Assembly: GCA_902609705.1 (NCBI GenBank)
Contig: CACLSX010000011.1
Location: 1-34,939, forward strand
Reading direction: 5' to 3'
DNA: 34,939 nt
From: an uncultured Pelagibacteraceae bacterium
GTDB lineage: Bacteria; Pseudomonadota; Alphaproteobacteria; Pelagibacterales; Pelagibacteraceae
The number at the start of each line of letters is the position of its first letter. Positions within the stretch are counted from its first letter, which is position 1. The translations under genes were made by a program, and so were the position numbers. Under the pieces are notes generated by a model. The model was not told the origin of the DNA. It did not search any database and worked only from the letters and a program-made list of their open reading frames with translations. Of this stretch, positions 1-9,078 are shown piece after piece.

Positions 1-1
1 C

Positions 2-103
2 TGTGAATTTATTAGTTTCAACTATGAACAAGCTAAAAAACGTAGATTTAAGGAACGAAATTCTAATAGAAGTCTTGCCTTTAAAAGTCTAAACAATAAA
101 TAA
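2..103 (+). CDS. C-terminal fragment of an unidentified protein (5' end outside window)
   Basis: A frame open from the left edge encodes 33 residues rich in Lys, Arg and Asn (for example YEQAKKRRFKERN) and stops with TAA three bases before the def start. The tight spacing and same strand suggest it is the last part of a gene upstream of def in the same operon. No motif is recognisable in so short a basic tail, and I do not assign a function. It could also be a chance open frame, since 33 open codons are not decisive. Confidence 0.45.
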   Translation, partial: CEFISFNYEQAKKRRFKERNSNRSLAFKSLNNK

Positions 104-106
104 ATT

Positions 107-628
107 ATGTCAGTAAAAGAACTAATCACAGTACCTGATGATATTCTTAGAAAAAAATCTGAGCCATTAAATAAAGTTGATGTTAATGAAAAAAAGCTCA
201 TAAAAGATTTATTTGAAACTATGTACCATCACAATGGCATAGGTTTAGCAGCTGTTCAAGTTGGAATCCTTAAAAGAGTAGTTGTTTTAGATGTCTCAAA
301 AAATGAAAATGAAAAAAAACCTTTATGTTTTATTAATCCACAAATAAAAACTCTAAGTGAAAAAATGTCTACATATGAGGAAGGTTGTTTATCAATACCT
401 AATACCTTTATTGAGATAGAGAGACCAGAAATTTGTACCGTATCTTATATAGATGAAAATGGTGATAAGAAAGAAATGGAATGTGATGGACTACTCTCAA
501 CATGTTTACAACATGAAATAAATCACTTAGATGGAAAACTAATCATTGATTATTTATCTAAAATAAAAAAAGATTTAATAATAAAAAAATTGTCTAAACA
601 AAAAACTTCTAATAGAGTTGTTGTTTAA
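107..628 (+). CDS. def: Peptide deformylase
   Basis: Removes the N-formyl group from the initiator methionine of new proteins in the cytoplasm, using an active-site metal. All three family motifs are present: GIGLAAVQ at residues 44-51, EGCLS at 92-96 (Cys94 a metal ligand) and QHEINH at 135-140 (two His ligands and the catalytic Glu137). The 173-residue length is normal. The ATG start comes three bases after the preceding stop, and the stop directly abuts the fmt start, so def and fmt are surely co-transcribed. fmt adds the formyl group that this enzyme later removes. Identification is secure. Confidence 0.97.
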   Translation: MSVKELITVPDDILRKKSEPLNKVDVNEKKLIKDLFETMYHHNGIGLAAVQVGILKRVVVLDVSKNENEKKPLCFINPQIKTLSEKMSTYEEGCLSIPNTFIEIERPEICTVSYIDENGDKKEMECDGLLSTCLQHEINHLDGKLIIDYLSKIKKDLIIKKLSKQKTSNRVVV

Positions 629-1543
629 ATGTCGAATATTGTATTCATGGGTACCCCGCGGTTTGCTGTGCCTATTCTAAAAAAAATTAATCAAAAATAT
701 AAAATTAACTGTGTATTTACTCAGCCTCCAAGTAAATCAAATAGAGGTCAAAAGTTTACGAAATCATCAATTCATATATGTGCAGAGGAACTTAATCTAG
801 AAGTTAAAACCCCAAAAAAAATTGATGAAGAATATGAATATCTTAAAGAATTAAATTTAGATCTTGTAATTGTTGTTGCATACGGACAATTAATTTCAAA
901 AAAAATTCTTGATTTGAGTAAAAAAGGTTTTTTGAATATTCATGCTTCATTATTACCAAAATGGAGAGGGGCGGCACCAATCCAAAGATCGATTTTAAAC
1001 AATGAAAAAAAAACTGGTATATCGTTTATGAAAATTGACGAAAGATTAGATTCTGGACCAGTATGCAATAAATATTCAGTAGATATTCTTGATCAAGATA
1101 ACGCAGAAATTTTATCAGAAAAATTATCTTATTTGAGTACAGAAAAAATTTTAGAAAATGTGCAAAAAGTTCTAGACGGAGAAGCAATATTTAAAGAGCA
1201 AGATCATACAAAAGCTACATACGCAAAGAAAATTCAAAAGATAGAGGGAAAGATAAATTGGAATAACAGTGCTCGTAAAATAATCGCTCAAATAAATGGA
1301 TTATATCCAAAACCTGGTGCATGGTTTGAGCTTAACAACAAAAGATATAAAATATTAAAAGCTAAAATAAATAAGCAGTCAGCAACAATCGGTGAAGTAA
1401 TCGATGAACAAATGACAATAGCATGTGGTGAAAATTCAATAAATATTATTGAGATACAAAAAGAAGGCAAGAATTCTCAATTAATTAAAGAATTTTTATT
1501 AGGGAATAAGGTTAGAAAAGGAACAATAATTACAAGTGAATAG
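629..1543 (+). CDS. fmt: Methionyl-tRNA formyltransferase
   Basis: Transfers a formyl group from 10-formyltetrahydrofolate to Met-tRNA(fMet), allowing bacterial translation initiation. The N-terminal MGTPRFAVP and the active-site segment FLNIHASLLPKWRGAAPI at residues 101-118 are typical. Asn103, His105 and Asp141 (in LDSGP) match the family's catalytic triad. A C-terminal tRNA-binding domain follows, including the INGLYPKPGAWF segment. The length of 304 residues is slightly below the usual 310-315. The start codon directly follows the def stop with no gap, and the 3' end overlaps the truA start by eight bases, so the three genes form one translationally linked operon. Confidence 0.97.
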   Translation: MSNIVFMGTPRFAVPILKKINQKYKINCVFTQPPSKSNRGQKFTKSSIHICAEELNLEVKTPKKIDEEYEYLKELNLDLVIVVAYGQLISKKILDLSKKGFLNIHASLLPKWRGAAPIQRSILNNEKKTGISFMKIDERLDSGPVCNKYSVDILDQDNAEILSEKLSYLSTEKILENVQKVLDGEAIFKEQDHTKATYAKKIQKIEGKINWNNSARKIIAQINGLYPKPGAWFELNNKRYKILKAKINKQSATIGEVIDEQMTIACGENSINIIEIQKEGKNSQLIKEFLLGNKVRKGTIITSE

Positions 1544-2276
1544 ATATCAGATTCTAATAGAGTACGAAGGCACTTTATACAATGGTTGGCAAATCCAAAA
1601 AAAAGGTAAGTCAATCCAGGAAAATATTGAGATTGTCTTATCTAAACTATTAAAAGAAAAAATAAAAATTTACGGGTCTGGACGAACAGACACAGGAGTT
1701 CATGCTAAAGAGCAATCAGCTCACTTTGATATTACAAACAAAATTATTCAAAAAGATAAATTATTAAATTCACTAAACTTCTTTTTAAATAAAAAAAAAA
1801 TATCTATTTTAAAAATAACAAAAAAAAATAAACTTTTTCATTCAAGATATTCTGCAAAAGAAAGACGTTATACGTACTTAATTAGAAACGATGCTTCTCC
1901 TTCAGTTATCAATTTTAACAGAGAGTGGCATATTAAAAAAAAAATTGATGTTGAATTGATGAAAAAGGGAGCAAAAAAATTAATTGGAACTCATGATTTT
2001 TCAACTTTTAGAGCATCTAATTGTGCTGCAAAAAGTCCAGTAAGAACCATGAAAAAAGTAAAAATAACCAAAGTTAAAAATGTTATAAAAATTCAATTTG
2101 TGTCAAAATCATTTCTTAAGAGTCAAGTTAGATCCATGGTTGGTTCACTCAAATACCTTGGTGAAAATAAATGGAACTTAAAAAAATTTGACAGTATATT
2201 TAAATCAAAATCTAGAAAAAATTGTGCTCCTATTGCCCCTGCACATGGTTTATATCTTGAGAAAATTATTTATTAG
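1536..2276 (+). CDS. truA: tRNA pseudouridine(38-40) synthase
   Basis: Converts uridines 38-40 in the anticodon arm of tRNAs to pseudouridine. The signature GSGRTDTGVHA at residues 47-57 contains the catalytic Asp52; a later segment around FLKSQVRSMVG is the conserved C-terminal core. The length is 246 residues. It starts at a GTG inside the last codons of fmt (eight-base overlap), which fits the conserved TruA N-terminus MNRYQILIEYEGT. Its 3' end overlaps the convergent SET-domain gene by eleven bases, leaving no room for a terminator. A run of ten A at 1791-1800 lies inside the coding region. Confidence 0.95.
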   Translation: MNRYQILIEYEGTLYNGWQIQKKGKSIQENIEIVLSKLLKEKIKIYGSGRTDTGVHAKEQSAHFDITNKIIQKDKLLNSLNFFLNKKKISILKITKKNKLFHSRYSAKERRYTYLIRNDASPSVINFNREWHIKKKIDVELMKKGAKKLIGTHDFSTFRASNCAAKSPVRTMKKVKITKVKNVIKIQFVSKSFLKSQVRSMVGSLKYLGENKWNLKKFDSIFKSKSRKNCAPIAPAHGLYLEKIIY

Positions 2277-2727
2277 ATTTCTTTTTTTTCTTTTTTATTC
2301 TCCATCTTGATCCCTCTCTAACTATGTAACCACAACAATTTTTGGAGCCACACTTACAAGGGAAATCCTTATAATTTTCATCAAAACTAAATCCATAATC
2401 ATAAGTTAGTTCCTCATTTTTTTTTATATCTTTAATAGAACTAATCCATAATTTTAATCCTTTACCTTCAACTTCACAGTTTGGATTACATGAGTGATTA
2501 ATAAGTCTTGCAGTATTATAAGCAAAATCACCGTCTAAATCATATCTATTATTTAAGTTAAAAAGATAAATTGCTTTATCGTTATCAAATTTCGGATTAT
2601 TTTCGGTCTGTTTTTTTGTAATTATTTTACCTATGTAGTAAATAATCTTAGTTCCTTTTTTTATATTTTTAGATGCAAACAGTCCCCTGTTATCAATATT
2701 TGATGACTTTTGTTTATATAGTTTCAT
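2266..2727 (-). CDS. SET-domain protein-lysine methyltransferase, post-SET type
   Basis: A small (153-residue) protein that is almost nothing but a SET domain, the fold that methylates protein lysines using S-adenosylmethionine. RGLFA is at residues 14-18, the cofactor/active-site motif RLINHSCNPNC at 74-84 and ELTYDYGF at 106-113. A post-SET cysteine cluster CxCx4C at 124-131 would, with the Cys of NHSC, bind zinc. It ends in a run of lysines, which might bind nucleic acid. It lies two bases downstream of a histone-deacetylase-family gene on the same strand and converges on truA with overlapping ends. The family is sporadic in bacteria and the substrate is unknown; ribosomal or nucleoid proteins are possibilities, by inference only. 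Confidence 0.88.
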   Translation of the reverse strand: MKLYKQKSSNIDNRGLFASKNIKKGTKIIYYIGKIITKKQTENNPKFDNDKAIYLFNLNNRYDLDGDFAYNTARLINHSCNPNCEVEGKGLKLWISSIKDIKKNEELTYDYGFSFDENYKDFPCKCGSKNCCGYIVREGSRWRIKKKKKKSNK

Positions 2728-2729
2728 GA

Positions 2730-3659
2730 TTATGAATTTTCTGACTCAATTAATGCATTTACATGATAATTAGCGCTTTCAGCAAGTGCTTTCAGGTCGT
2801 ATCCACCTTCTAATAAAGATACCGCTTTTCCATTAGTAAACTTATTAGTGGCTTTTAGTGTTCTTCTTGTTATTTCATAAAAATCTTTGGATGAAAGTTC
2901 AAATTGAGCTAATGGATCGTTCTTGTGAGCATCAAAGCCAGCAGAAAAGACTAGGAAATCAGGCTTATATTCAATTAACCTATCTAAAACTCTATCATAA
3001 GCATTAAAATACTCTTCAGAATTTGTGCCTGCAGGAAGAGGTATATTGAGAGAATTATTATACTTTCCCTTATCTTTTTCTGAGCCACCACCTGGATAAA
3101 ATGGATATTGATGTGTTGATATATAAAGTGAATTTTTGTTGTCATACATAACATCATAATTTCCATTTCCCCAATGAACATCAAAATCTACACATGCAAT
3201 TCTTTTATAATTATATTTTTTAATTAAATAATTAACTGCAACACCTGCATTAGAAATACAGCAAAAGCCCATTGATTTATTTTTTTCAGCATGGTGTCCT
3301 GGTGGTCGTACTACACAAAATGCATTTTTATATTTTTTATTCTCAATTCCATCTATTGCACTTATAGCTGATCCTGCGGCTTGAAATACTGCATCCTTAC
3401 TTCCAGGCGATACAACAGTATCACCATCTAAAAAGTTTAAGCCACTTTTAGGAAATGAATTATTTAAATTATTAATATAATCTTCAGAATGAGTCATATT
3501 AAGAATATCATTAGGAACAACATCTGGCTTATCCCAAATCAGTTCTTTATTTTTTTTTAAAGTATCAATTATTGAAACTACTCTCTTTGGTTGCTCTGGA
3601 TGACCATCACCTGTTATATGTTTTTCCAAAGATTCAGATGTTATAATTGCAGTTTTCAA
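2730..3659 (-). CDS. Histone deacetylase-family amidohydrolase (AcuC/acetylpolyamine hydrolase-like)
   Basis: A zinc hydrolase of the arginase/deacetylase fold that removes acetyl groups from lysine side chains or small amines. The active-site pieces are visible in order: RPPGHHAE at residues 118-125 with the His-His pair, DFDVHWGNG at 158-166 with metal ligands Asp160 and His162, GFDAH at 241-245 with metal ligand Asp243, and EGGYDL at 284-289 with the catalytic Tyr. The full family length (309 residues) is present. Its start overlaps the dapE stop by four bases, and the SET-domain gene follows two bases later. Family members act on acetylated proteins, acetylpolyamines or other acetylated metabolites; the sequence alone does not decide which. 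Confidence 0.9.
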   Translation of the reverse strand: MKTAIITSESLEKHITGDGHPEQPKRVVSIIDTLKKNKELIWDKPDVVPNDILNMTHSEDYINNLNNSFPKSGLNFLDGDTVVSPGSKDAVFQAAGSAISAIDGIENKKYKNAFCVVRPPGHHAEKNKSMGFCCISNAGVAVNYLIKKYNYKRIACVDFDVHWGNGNYDVMYDNKNSLYISTHQYPFYPGGGSEKDKGKYNNSLNIPLPAGTNSEEYFNAYDRVLDRLIEYKPDFLVFSAGFDAHKNDPLAQFELSSKDFYEITRRTLKATNKFTNGKAVSLLEGGYDLKALAESANYHVNALIESENS

Positions 3660-4798
3660 GAGAAATAATTATGTAAGATGTTCTTATAAATCTTTGTTAA
3701 CTTTTTTAAATCTGAGATTGATGTTCTCTCATTAACCATATGAATAGTATTATTTCTTAAACCTAACTCAAGTCGAGGTATTGAACCTAGAAACCTGCTG
3801 TCACTTGTACCACCTCTACAATTTAATTTTGCATTTTTACCTGTAATTTTTTTTACAACTTTTTTTACCATATAAATTTCTTTATTTGGCTCAGTGTAAA
3901 ATGCTTCTCCACTTACTTTATAATCTATTTTAGTTTTGCAATTTTCTTTTTTTGCAACTGCATTAATAATTTTACTAAGTTTTTTTTTCAAAGATGGCGA
4001 TTTATAAGTTGAATTAAATCTAACATTAAATTTAGCACTTGCAGATTGTGGGACTACATTTTCAGATATATTATCCACATTCATTTTTGTAAATTCCAAA
4101 TTTGATGGCGGCATATACTTTGTTCCTTTGTCTAGTGGAACACTTTTAAGTTTAGATACTATTTTAGCGAGAGCAGTACATGGATTTATATAAGTGCCAT
4201 AAAATGCAGAATGTCCGCTTTTTCCATACACTGTTATTGTTGCATTCATAGAACCTCTTCTTCCAATCCTGATTTCATCTCCAACTGATTTATTTGATGA
4301 CGGTTCGCCTACTACTGAAAAATCAATTTTTTCTTTTTTTTTCTTTAAATATTTCATAACGGCTGGACAACCATGACCTGTAGTTTCTTCATCAGCCGTA
4401 ATTATTATTGATATAGAACCTCTAAATTTTTTATTTTTAATAAAATTACTTACAGCACTTATCCAACATGCCACACTACCTTTCATGTCCTGGGATCCTC
4501 TTCCGTATAAATATCCTTTTTTTACTACTGCTTTAAATGGCGGGAACTCCCAATTATTGAGGTTAGCAACAACATCTGTATGACCCAAATAATTAATGTT
4601 AGGTTTTGATTTACCAAATTTTGCATATAAATTTAATGCAGGTTTAGCACCTGTACCTTTTGATTTTATTATATGACATCTAAAACCTATTGATGAGAGT
4701 TTCCTTGAAAGGAAATTCATAATACCTTTATCTTCTGTTTTAATTGTTTGAAATTTTATTAGCTCTTGAGCTAACGTCAGTTCATTATAAGTTTTCAT
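3656..4798 (-). CDS. dapE: Succinyl-diaminopimelate desuccinylase
   Basis: A zinc peptidase-like enzyme that cleaves N-succinyl-LL-diaminopimelate to LL-diaminopimelate and succinate, in the lysine and peptidoglycan precursor pathway. Metal-site motifs are in place: LGHTDVV at residues 71-77, GRGSQDMKG at 99-107, ADEETTG at 135-141 (catalytic Glu137, ligand Glu138), GEPS at 164-167 and the C-terminal GGTSDSRF. The length of 380 is normal. It starts four bases after the dapD stop and overlaps the following deacetylase-family gene by four bases. M20-family relatives with other substrates exist, but adjacency to dapD makes DapE the clear choice. Confidence 0.95.
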   Translation of the reverse strand: MKTYNELTLAQELIKFQTIKTEDKGIMNFLSRKLSSIGFRCHIIKSKGTGAKPALNLYAKFGKSKPNINYLGHTDVVANLNNWEFPPFKAVVKKGYLYGRGSQDMKGSVACWISAVSNFIKNKKFRGSISIIITADEETTGHGCPAVMKYLKKKKEKIDFSVVGEPSSNKSVGDEIRIGRRGSMNATITVYGKSGHSAFYGTYINPCTALAKIVSKLKSVPLDKGTKYMPPSNLEFTKMNVDNISENVVPQSASAKFNVRFNSTYKSPSLKKKLSKIINAVAKKENCKTKIDYKVSGEAFYTEPNKEIYMVKKVVKKITGKNAKLNCRGGTSDSRFLGSIPRLELGLRNNTIHMVNERTSISDLKKLTKIYKNILHNYFS

Positions 4799-4802
4799 TA
4801 AT

Positions 4803-5630
4803 CTATTCTCTTAAAAGATCATTTATTGAAGTCTTTGATCTTGTTTTTTCGTCTACTTGTTTGATTATTACCGCACAATATAATGATGGAGCGCTTGAAT
4901 TATTTTTATCTGGTAGAGAACCTGGAACAACAACAGAATATGGTGGAATTTTACCATAGCTTATTTCGCCTGTTTTCCTGTTAACAATTTTTGTTGATTG
5001 CCCAATATACATTCCCATACTTAAAACAGATCCTTCGCCAACTATCACTCCCTCTACAACCTCAGACATTGCTCCTAAAAAAACATTGTCCTCAATGATT
5101 GTTGGTAATGCCTGTGCAGGCTCTAAAACTCCTCCAACTCCGCTACCTGCAGAGATATGACAATTTTTTCCGATTTGAGAACAGCTACCAGCTCTTGCAA
5201 AAGTATCTATCATTGTTCCCTCATCAATGTATGCTCCTATATTCACATAGCATGGCATTAAAACAGCATTTTTGCCTACAAAAGACCCTTTTCTCACTGG
5301 AGAATTAGGAACCATTCTGAAACCAGCTTTTTCATGGTCCTCTTTAGACCAACCTGCCGTTTTACCTTTTAAAAGATGCGCCTTGTCATACCAACTACTA
5401 TAGGGGCCATTTAAATTTTCCATTGGATACATTCTAAAACTTAACATAATTGCTTTTTTTATGTGTTGATGTGTTACCCACACACCATTGATTTTTTCAG
5501 CTACTCTGACTTTACCACTATCTAAGTCATCAATAATTTGATTAACAGTATTTTTTAAACTCTGATCTGAGTTTGGACTTACTTGGTCTCTATTTTCCCA
5601 AGCATCATTGATTATATTTTCTGTGCTCAT
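4803..5630 (-). CDS. dapD: 2,3,4,5-tetrahydropyridine-2,6-dicarboxylate N-succinyltransferase
   Basis: Transfers succinyl from succinyl-CoA to tetrahydrodipicolinate, the step before DapC and DapE in the succinylase branch of lysine synthesis. The 275-residue length matches the family. An N-terminal helical domain is followed by a left-handed beta-helix of hexapeptide repeats (about residues 105-215), with segments such as [18 protein letters not shown] and [15 protein letters not shown] that are characteristic of DapD. It lies four bases after a HAD nucleotidase gene and four bases before dapE. The gene order argB-HAD-dapD-dapE is common in alphaproteobacteria. Confidence 0.96.
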   Translation of the reverse strand: MSTENIINDAWENRDQVSPNSDQSLKNTVNQIIDDLDSGKVRVAEKINGVWVTHQHIKKAIMLSFRMYPMENLNGPYSSWYDKAHLLKGKTAGWSKEDHEKAGFRMVPNSPVRKGSFVGKNAVLMPCYVNIGAYIDEGTMIDTFARAGSCSQIGKNCHISAGSGVGGVLEPAQALPTIIEDNVFLGAMSEVVEGVIVGEGSVLSMGMYIGQSTKIVNRKTGEISYGKIPPYSVVVPGSLPDKNNSSAPSLYCAVIIKQVDEKTRSKTSINDLLRE

Positions 5631-5634
5631 AAAT

Positions 5635-6306
5635 TTAAGAACTTTTTAATAACCTTATTTCTTTTAAAAATAAAGAGAGATTTTCAATTTTATAGTCAAT
5701 GTATTCTTTATCAGAGTCTTTTTTACCCCAGTATTCATTATTGATAAGCCAAGCTGTTATTGTCCCTCGCTCTTTACCTATTGATAAATTTTTAGCTATA
5801 TCCTCAATATAAAGAGTTTCTTTTGGATTAATCTTAAATTTATCAACCATAAGATCAAAGGCTTTGGCTTCAGGCTTAGGATGATATTTTGCATCTACAA
5901 TATCAAATATATCTTTAAATTGGTCTTCAATACCAAGAGTTTTAACTATATTTTTTACATGCGCTCTACTTCCGTTTGTAAATACAAATTTATTTAAATT
6001 TATATTTTTAAGCTCATTTCTTAAAACAAGATCTTTTTCCATAAATGAAAGATCAATATCATGAACATACTCCAAGAATTCTTCCGGTGGTATATCATGA
6101 TGTATCATCAATCCATTTAAACTTGTGTTGTATTTGTGAAAATAATCTCTTTGTAATTCTTTGGCTTTTGTAAGGTCTAATTTAAGTTTTTTCGAAATAT
6201 ATTTTGTCATTCTCTTACTAACTTGGCCAAAAACTGCTTTTAAATCATTATATAAAACACCATCACAGTCGAACAAAATATTCTTTATATTTTTTAGATT
6301 ATTCAT
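5635..6306 (-). CDS. HAD-family pyrimidine 5'-nucleotidase (SSM1/Sdt1-like)
   Basis: A haloacid-dehalogenase-superfamily phosphatase, probably dephosphorylating pyrimidine nucleoside monophosphates. Motif I is FDCDGVLYN near residues 12-20 with the nucleophile Asp13 and acid/base Asp15; motif II is FTNGS; motif III is the Lys in YHPKPE; motif IV is EDIAKN. The position between argB and dapD is where many alphaproteobacteria carry a gene annotated as pyrimidine 5'-nucleotidase, and the length (223) agrees. Its start overlaps the argB stop by four bases. HAD enzymes are catalytically promiscuous, so substrate assignment rests mainly on family resemblance and gene context. Confidence 0.85.
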   Translation of the reverse strand: MNNLKNIKNILFDCDGVLYNDLKAVFGQVSKRMTKYISKKLKLDLTKAKELQRDYFHKYNTSLNGLMIHHDIPPEEFLEYVHDIDLSFMEKDLVLRNELKNINLNKFVFTNGSRAHVKNIVKTLGIEDQFKDIFDIVDAKYHPKPEAKAFDLMVDKFKINPKETLYIEDIAKNLSIGKERGTITAWLINNEYWGKKDSDKEYIDYKIENLSLFLKEIRLLKSS

Positions 6307-7151
6307 TTTCTTATTAATGTTCCTGCGCCTTTGTCAGAAAATAATTCAAATAATATTGAATGTGGTTTTCTCCCATCGACAATGACAACGCCTCTAACAC
6401 CATTAGATATTGCATCTAAACAAGTGTTTATTTTTGGTATCATGCCTCCAGATATAATATTATTTTTTAACATCTCGTTGGCTCTATTGAGATTAATTTC
6501 AGATATTAGTTTTTGATTTTCATCAAGAACCCCCTCAACATCTGTCATTAAAAGAAGTCGTCTAGCATCGATCTCTTTTGCAATTGAACCTGCCGCAACA
6601 TCTGCATTAATATTATAAATTCTACCATCATCACTCAATCCTAAAGGGACAACAATTGGAATTTGTTTATTATTAATAAAATTTAATATTTTCTCTTTAT
6701 TAATTTTTTTTGGTGTGCCTACATATCCCAATTCTTTACTTTCAGGAATAATATTAATTACATTATTTTCTTTAGGTGATATTGAGCAAACATTTGTGTT
6801 TTTAGATTTTAATTCATGTAAAATCTCTAAATTAAGCTCTAGTAAAGCTTCTTCTATATATCTTATTGTTTTTTCGTCTGAAACCCTAAGTCCATTGATA
6901 AATCTTGTTTCAATATTTTTTTCGTCTAATTTTTTTTTAATATTCTTACCTCCACCGTGGACGACTATTGCTGATAAACCAATTTTGTTTATTACTGAAA
7001 TATCTTCTATGAACTGTTTAAATAGTTTTTTATCTAATAAAACAGATCCACCACATTTAATTACTATAATCTCAGACTGATATTTGTTTATATATTTTTC
7101 AACTTCATTAATATTAGGACCATCTGTTGGAATAATCTTATCTAATTCCAT
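6303..7151 (-). CDS. argB: Acetylglutamate kinase
   Basis: Phosphorylates N-acetylglutamate with ATP, the second step of arginine synthesis. Amino-acid-kinase motifs are clear: KCGGSVL near residue 32, VVHGGGKNI near 63, NINADVAAGSIAKEI for acetylglutamate binding, LLLMTDVEGV and GGMIPKI. The length of 282 residues is typical. I place the start at the ATG (7149-7151), three bases after the yidC stop; a TTG immediately upstream (7152-7154) would add one residue. In many alphaproteobacteria engB lies between yidC and argB; here no gene does. Confidence 0.95.
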   Translation of the reverse strand: MELDKIIPTDGPNINEVEKYINKYQSEIIVIKCGGSVLLDKKLFKQFIEDISVINKIGLSAIVVHGGGKNIKKKLDEKNIETRFINGLRVSDEKTIRYIEEALLELNLEILHELKSKNTNVCSISPKENNVINIIPESKELGYVGTPKKINKEKILNFINNKQIPIVVPLGLSDDGRIYNINADVAAGSIAKEIDARRLLLMTDVEGVLDENQKLISEINLNRANEMLKNNIISGGMIPKINTCLDAISNGVRGVVIVDGRKPHSILFELFSDKGAGTLIRK

Positions 7152-7154
7152 CAA

Positions 7155-8837
7155 TTAAACTGTTTTAACTGAAGTTCTTTTCATAATTACATACTGTTGT
7201 GCCATTGTAAGCACGTTGTTAATTGTCCAATATATAACTAATCCTGATGGAAAAGGTGCTAGTATAACTGTTAAGAATACAGGAAAGAACATGAAAATTT
7301 TCTGCTGAATCGGATCAGGTGGTGTTGGATTAAGTTTTTGTTGCATCCACATTGTTACACCCATTGCTACCGGCCAAGCACCGATAATTAAAAATGACGG
7401 AACATCGTATGGCAACAAACCAAATAGATTAAATAAACTTGTTGGATCTCTTTCGCTTAGATCATGTATCCAACCAAAAAAAGGCTGATGTCTCATTTCT
7501 ATTGTAACAAACAACATTTTATAAATTGCAAAAAAGAATGGTATTTGAATTAATATAGGCAAACATCCACTTACCGGATTCACCTTCTCTCTTTTGTAAA
7601 GAGCCATCATTTCTTGCTGTAATTTCATTTTATCTTCCTTATGAAGTTCTTTAAGTCTTACCATTTCGGGTTGAAGAACTTTCATTTTTGCCATTGACCT
7701 AAAAGAGTAGTTAGCGAGAGGAAAAAATAATATTCTTATACAAGCAGTAATTAGTATAATTGCAATTCCATAGTTGCCGGTTAATTTAAAGAAATAATCT
7801 GAAATCAAAAATATTGGTTTTGTTAAAAAATATAGGAAACCCCAATCAATTGCTAAATCAAATTTATTAATATTTAGTTTTTCCGCATAACCATCAACAA
7901 CATCCACTTCTTTTGCTGCAATAATCACTTTTACCTGATTAGTTTTACTTTCATTAGCTCTGACTTCTGTTGCAGCTGTCTCTATGAAGTTAGCTTTAAA
8001 TTTATTTTTATAATCGAAATCTGATCTAAAACTTTTATTACTTTCTGGGATTAAACTTGTTATCCAATATTTATCTGTAATACCCATCCATCCTTTGTTA
8101 GCATTTACAGAGTATTTCTTGTCTCTAATGTCATCATAATCTTCTTCAACAAGATTATCATCAAAAACACCTAATAAACCTTCATGTAATATATAAAAAT
8201 CAGTTACATCAGGAGCTAGGTTTCTAATAATTTGTCCGTAGGGATAAAAGTTATAAGTATTTTGAGTATTATTCGTAATTTTTTGGTTAACAGTAAATAA
8301 AAATTTATTATCTATACTAATTTCTTTCTCAAAAGTTATATTCTGTTCATTATTCCATACTAATTTAATTGGATTTTCTGGTGTTAGTAATTTATTGCCT
8401 ACAACTTCCCATTTTGTATTTGAATTGGGAACTTCGATATCTTTATTATTTATAGCCCAACCTGTTTCTATATAATATCCATTTTCAGAATCTTTAGGAT
8501 TAAGCAAAACTACATTTTCATCAGAGTCTAAAGTTTCAGTGTATTTCTTAAAAATCAGATCATCGATTAATGATCCCTCTAGAGCAATAGAACCTTTAAT
8601 ATTTTCATTTTCAAAAAGTATCCTTTCAACTTTGTTAATTGCCTCTGATCTAGAAATTTTATTATTCTCAATATTTTGCTCTATTTTTGGTGCTTCGTTT
8701 AGTTGAAGATTATTCTTATTTTGATCATTATTAGTTACCTGCTTTGTATCAGGACTTGGGGGAGCAAAAAATAATCCATAGAGAATTATTACTGCTGCAC
8801 TTAATGAAATTGCTGCTATTACGTTTCTTGTGTCCAT
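7155..8837 (-). CDS. yidC: Membrane protein insertase
   Basis: Inserts and folds inner-membrane proteins, alone or with SecYEG. An N-terminal membrane anchor (about residues 7-26, AAISLSAAVIILYGLFFAPP) is followed by a large periplasmic P1 domain, then the conserved Oxa1 core from about residue 330 with four further membrane segments. In the core, the Arg in CIRILFFPLANYSFRSMAKM is the hydrophilic-groove arginine, followed by the coiled cytoplasmic loop rich in Met and Lys. The 560-residue length matches Gram-negative YidC. Its ATG overlaps the yidD stop by one base (TAATG), implying coupled translation in the rpmH-rnpA-yidD-yidC operon. Confidence 0.97.
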   Translation of the reverse strand: MDTRNVIAAISLSAAVIILYGLFFAPPSPDTKQVTNNDQNKNNLQLNEAPKIEQNIENNKISRSEAINKVERILFENENIKGSIALEGSLIDDLIFKKYTETLDSDENVVLLNPKDSENGYYIETGWAINNKDIEVPNSNTKWEVVGNKLLTPENPIKLVWNNEQNITFEKEISIDNKFLFTVNQKITNNTQNTYNFYPYGQIIRNLAPDVTDFYILHEGLLGVFDDNLVEEDYDDIRDKKYSVNANKGWMGITDKYWITSLIPESNKSFRSDFDYKNKFKANFIETAATEVRANESKTNQVKVIIAAKEVDVVDGYAEKLNINKFDLAIDWGFLYFLTKPIFLISDYFFKLTGNYGIAIILITACIRILFFPLANYSFRSMAKMKVLQPEMVRLKELHKEDKMKLQQEMMALYKREKVNPVSGCLPILIQIPFFFAIYKMLFVTIEMRHQPFFGWIHDLSERDPTSLFNLFGLLPYDVPSFLIIGAWPVAMGVTMWMQQKLNPTPPDPIQQKIFMFFPVFLTVILAPFPSGLVIYWTINNVLTMAQQYVIMKRTSVKTV

Positions 8838-9076
8838 TATTTAATATTCTTTTTCTTTACTGGATCATACCCATGTCCTCCTCCCAAAAATTTTATAGGA
8901 TGACAAGATAAAATTCTTTTAATGCCTTTGTAACAACCTTTCAAAAAACCATATTCATTTAAACTATCAATAAAATACTCTGAACAGGTTGGAAGATACC
9001 TACAATTATTACCCAGAACCGGTGAAATAAAAAATTTATAAAATTTAATTAAATATATAAATCCTTTTTTAATCAT
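8837..9076 (-). CDS. yidD: Membrane protein insertion efficiency factor
   Basis: A small membrane-associated protein that assists YidC-dependent insertion. The family pattern CRYLPTCSEY near residues 25-34, GCYKGIKRILSCHP and the end GGGHGYDPV are all present in 79 residues. The N-terminal stretch (residues 3-20) is hydrophobic and amphipathic, as expected. It sits between rnpA, two bases away, and yidC, one-base overlap, the classical location. Confidence 0.95.
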   Translation of the reverse strand: MIKKGFIYLIKFYKFFISPVLGNNCRYLPTCSEYFIDSLNEYGFLKGCYKGIKRILSCHPIKFLGGGHGYDPVKKKNIK

Positions 9077-9078
9077 AA

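Noticed and set aside
2266..3659. Recent transfer of the SET/HDAC pair from a eukaryote
   Set aside because: Base composition, codon use and tight overlap with dapE look native, and both families are known in bacteria. A transfer claim would need a phylogeny.
6715..7080. 121-codon open frame on the plus strand across argB
   Set aside because: Antisense to a secure argB; its composition (Ser/Phe/Leu-rich) is that of a complement of AT-rich coding DNA, with no motif.
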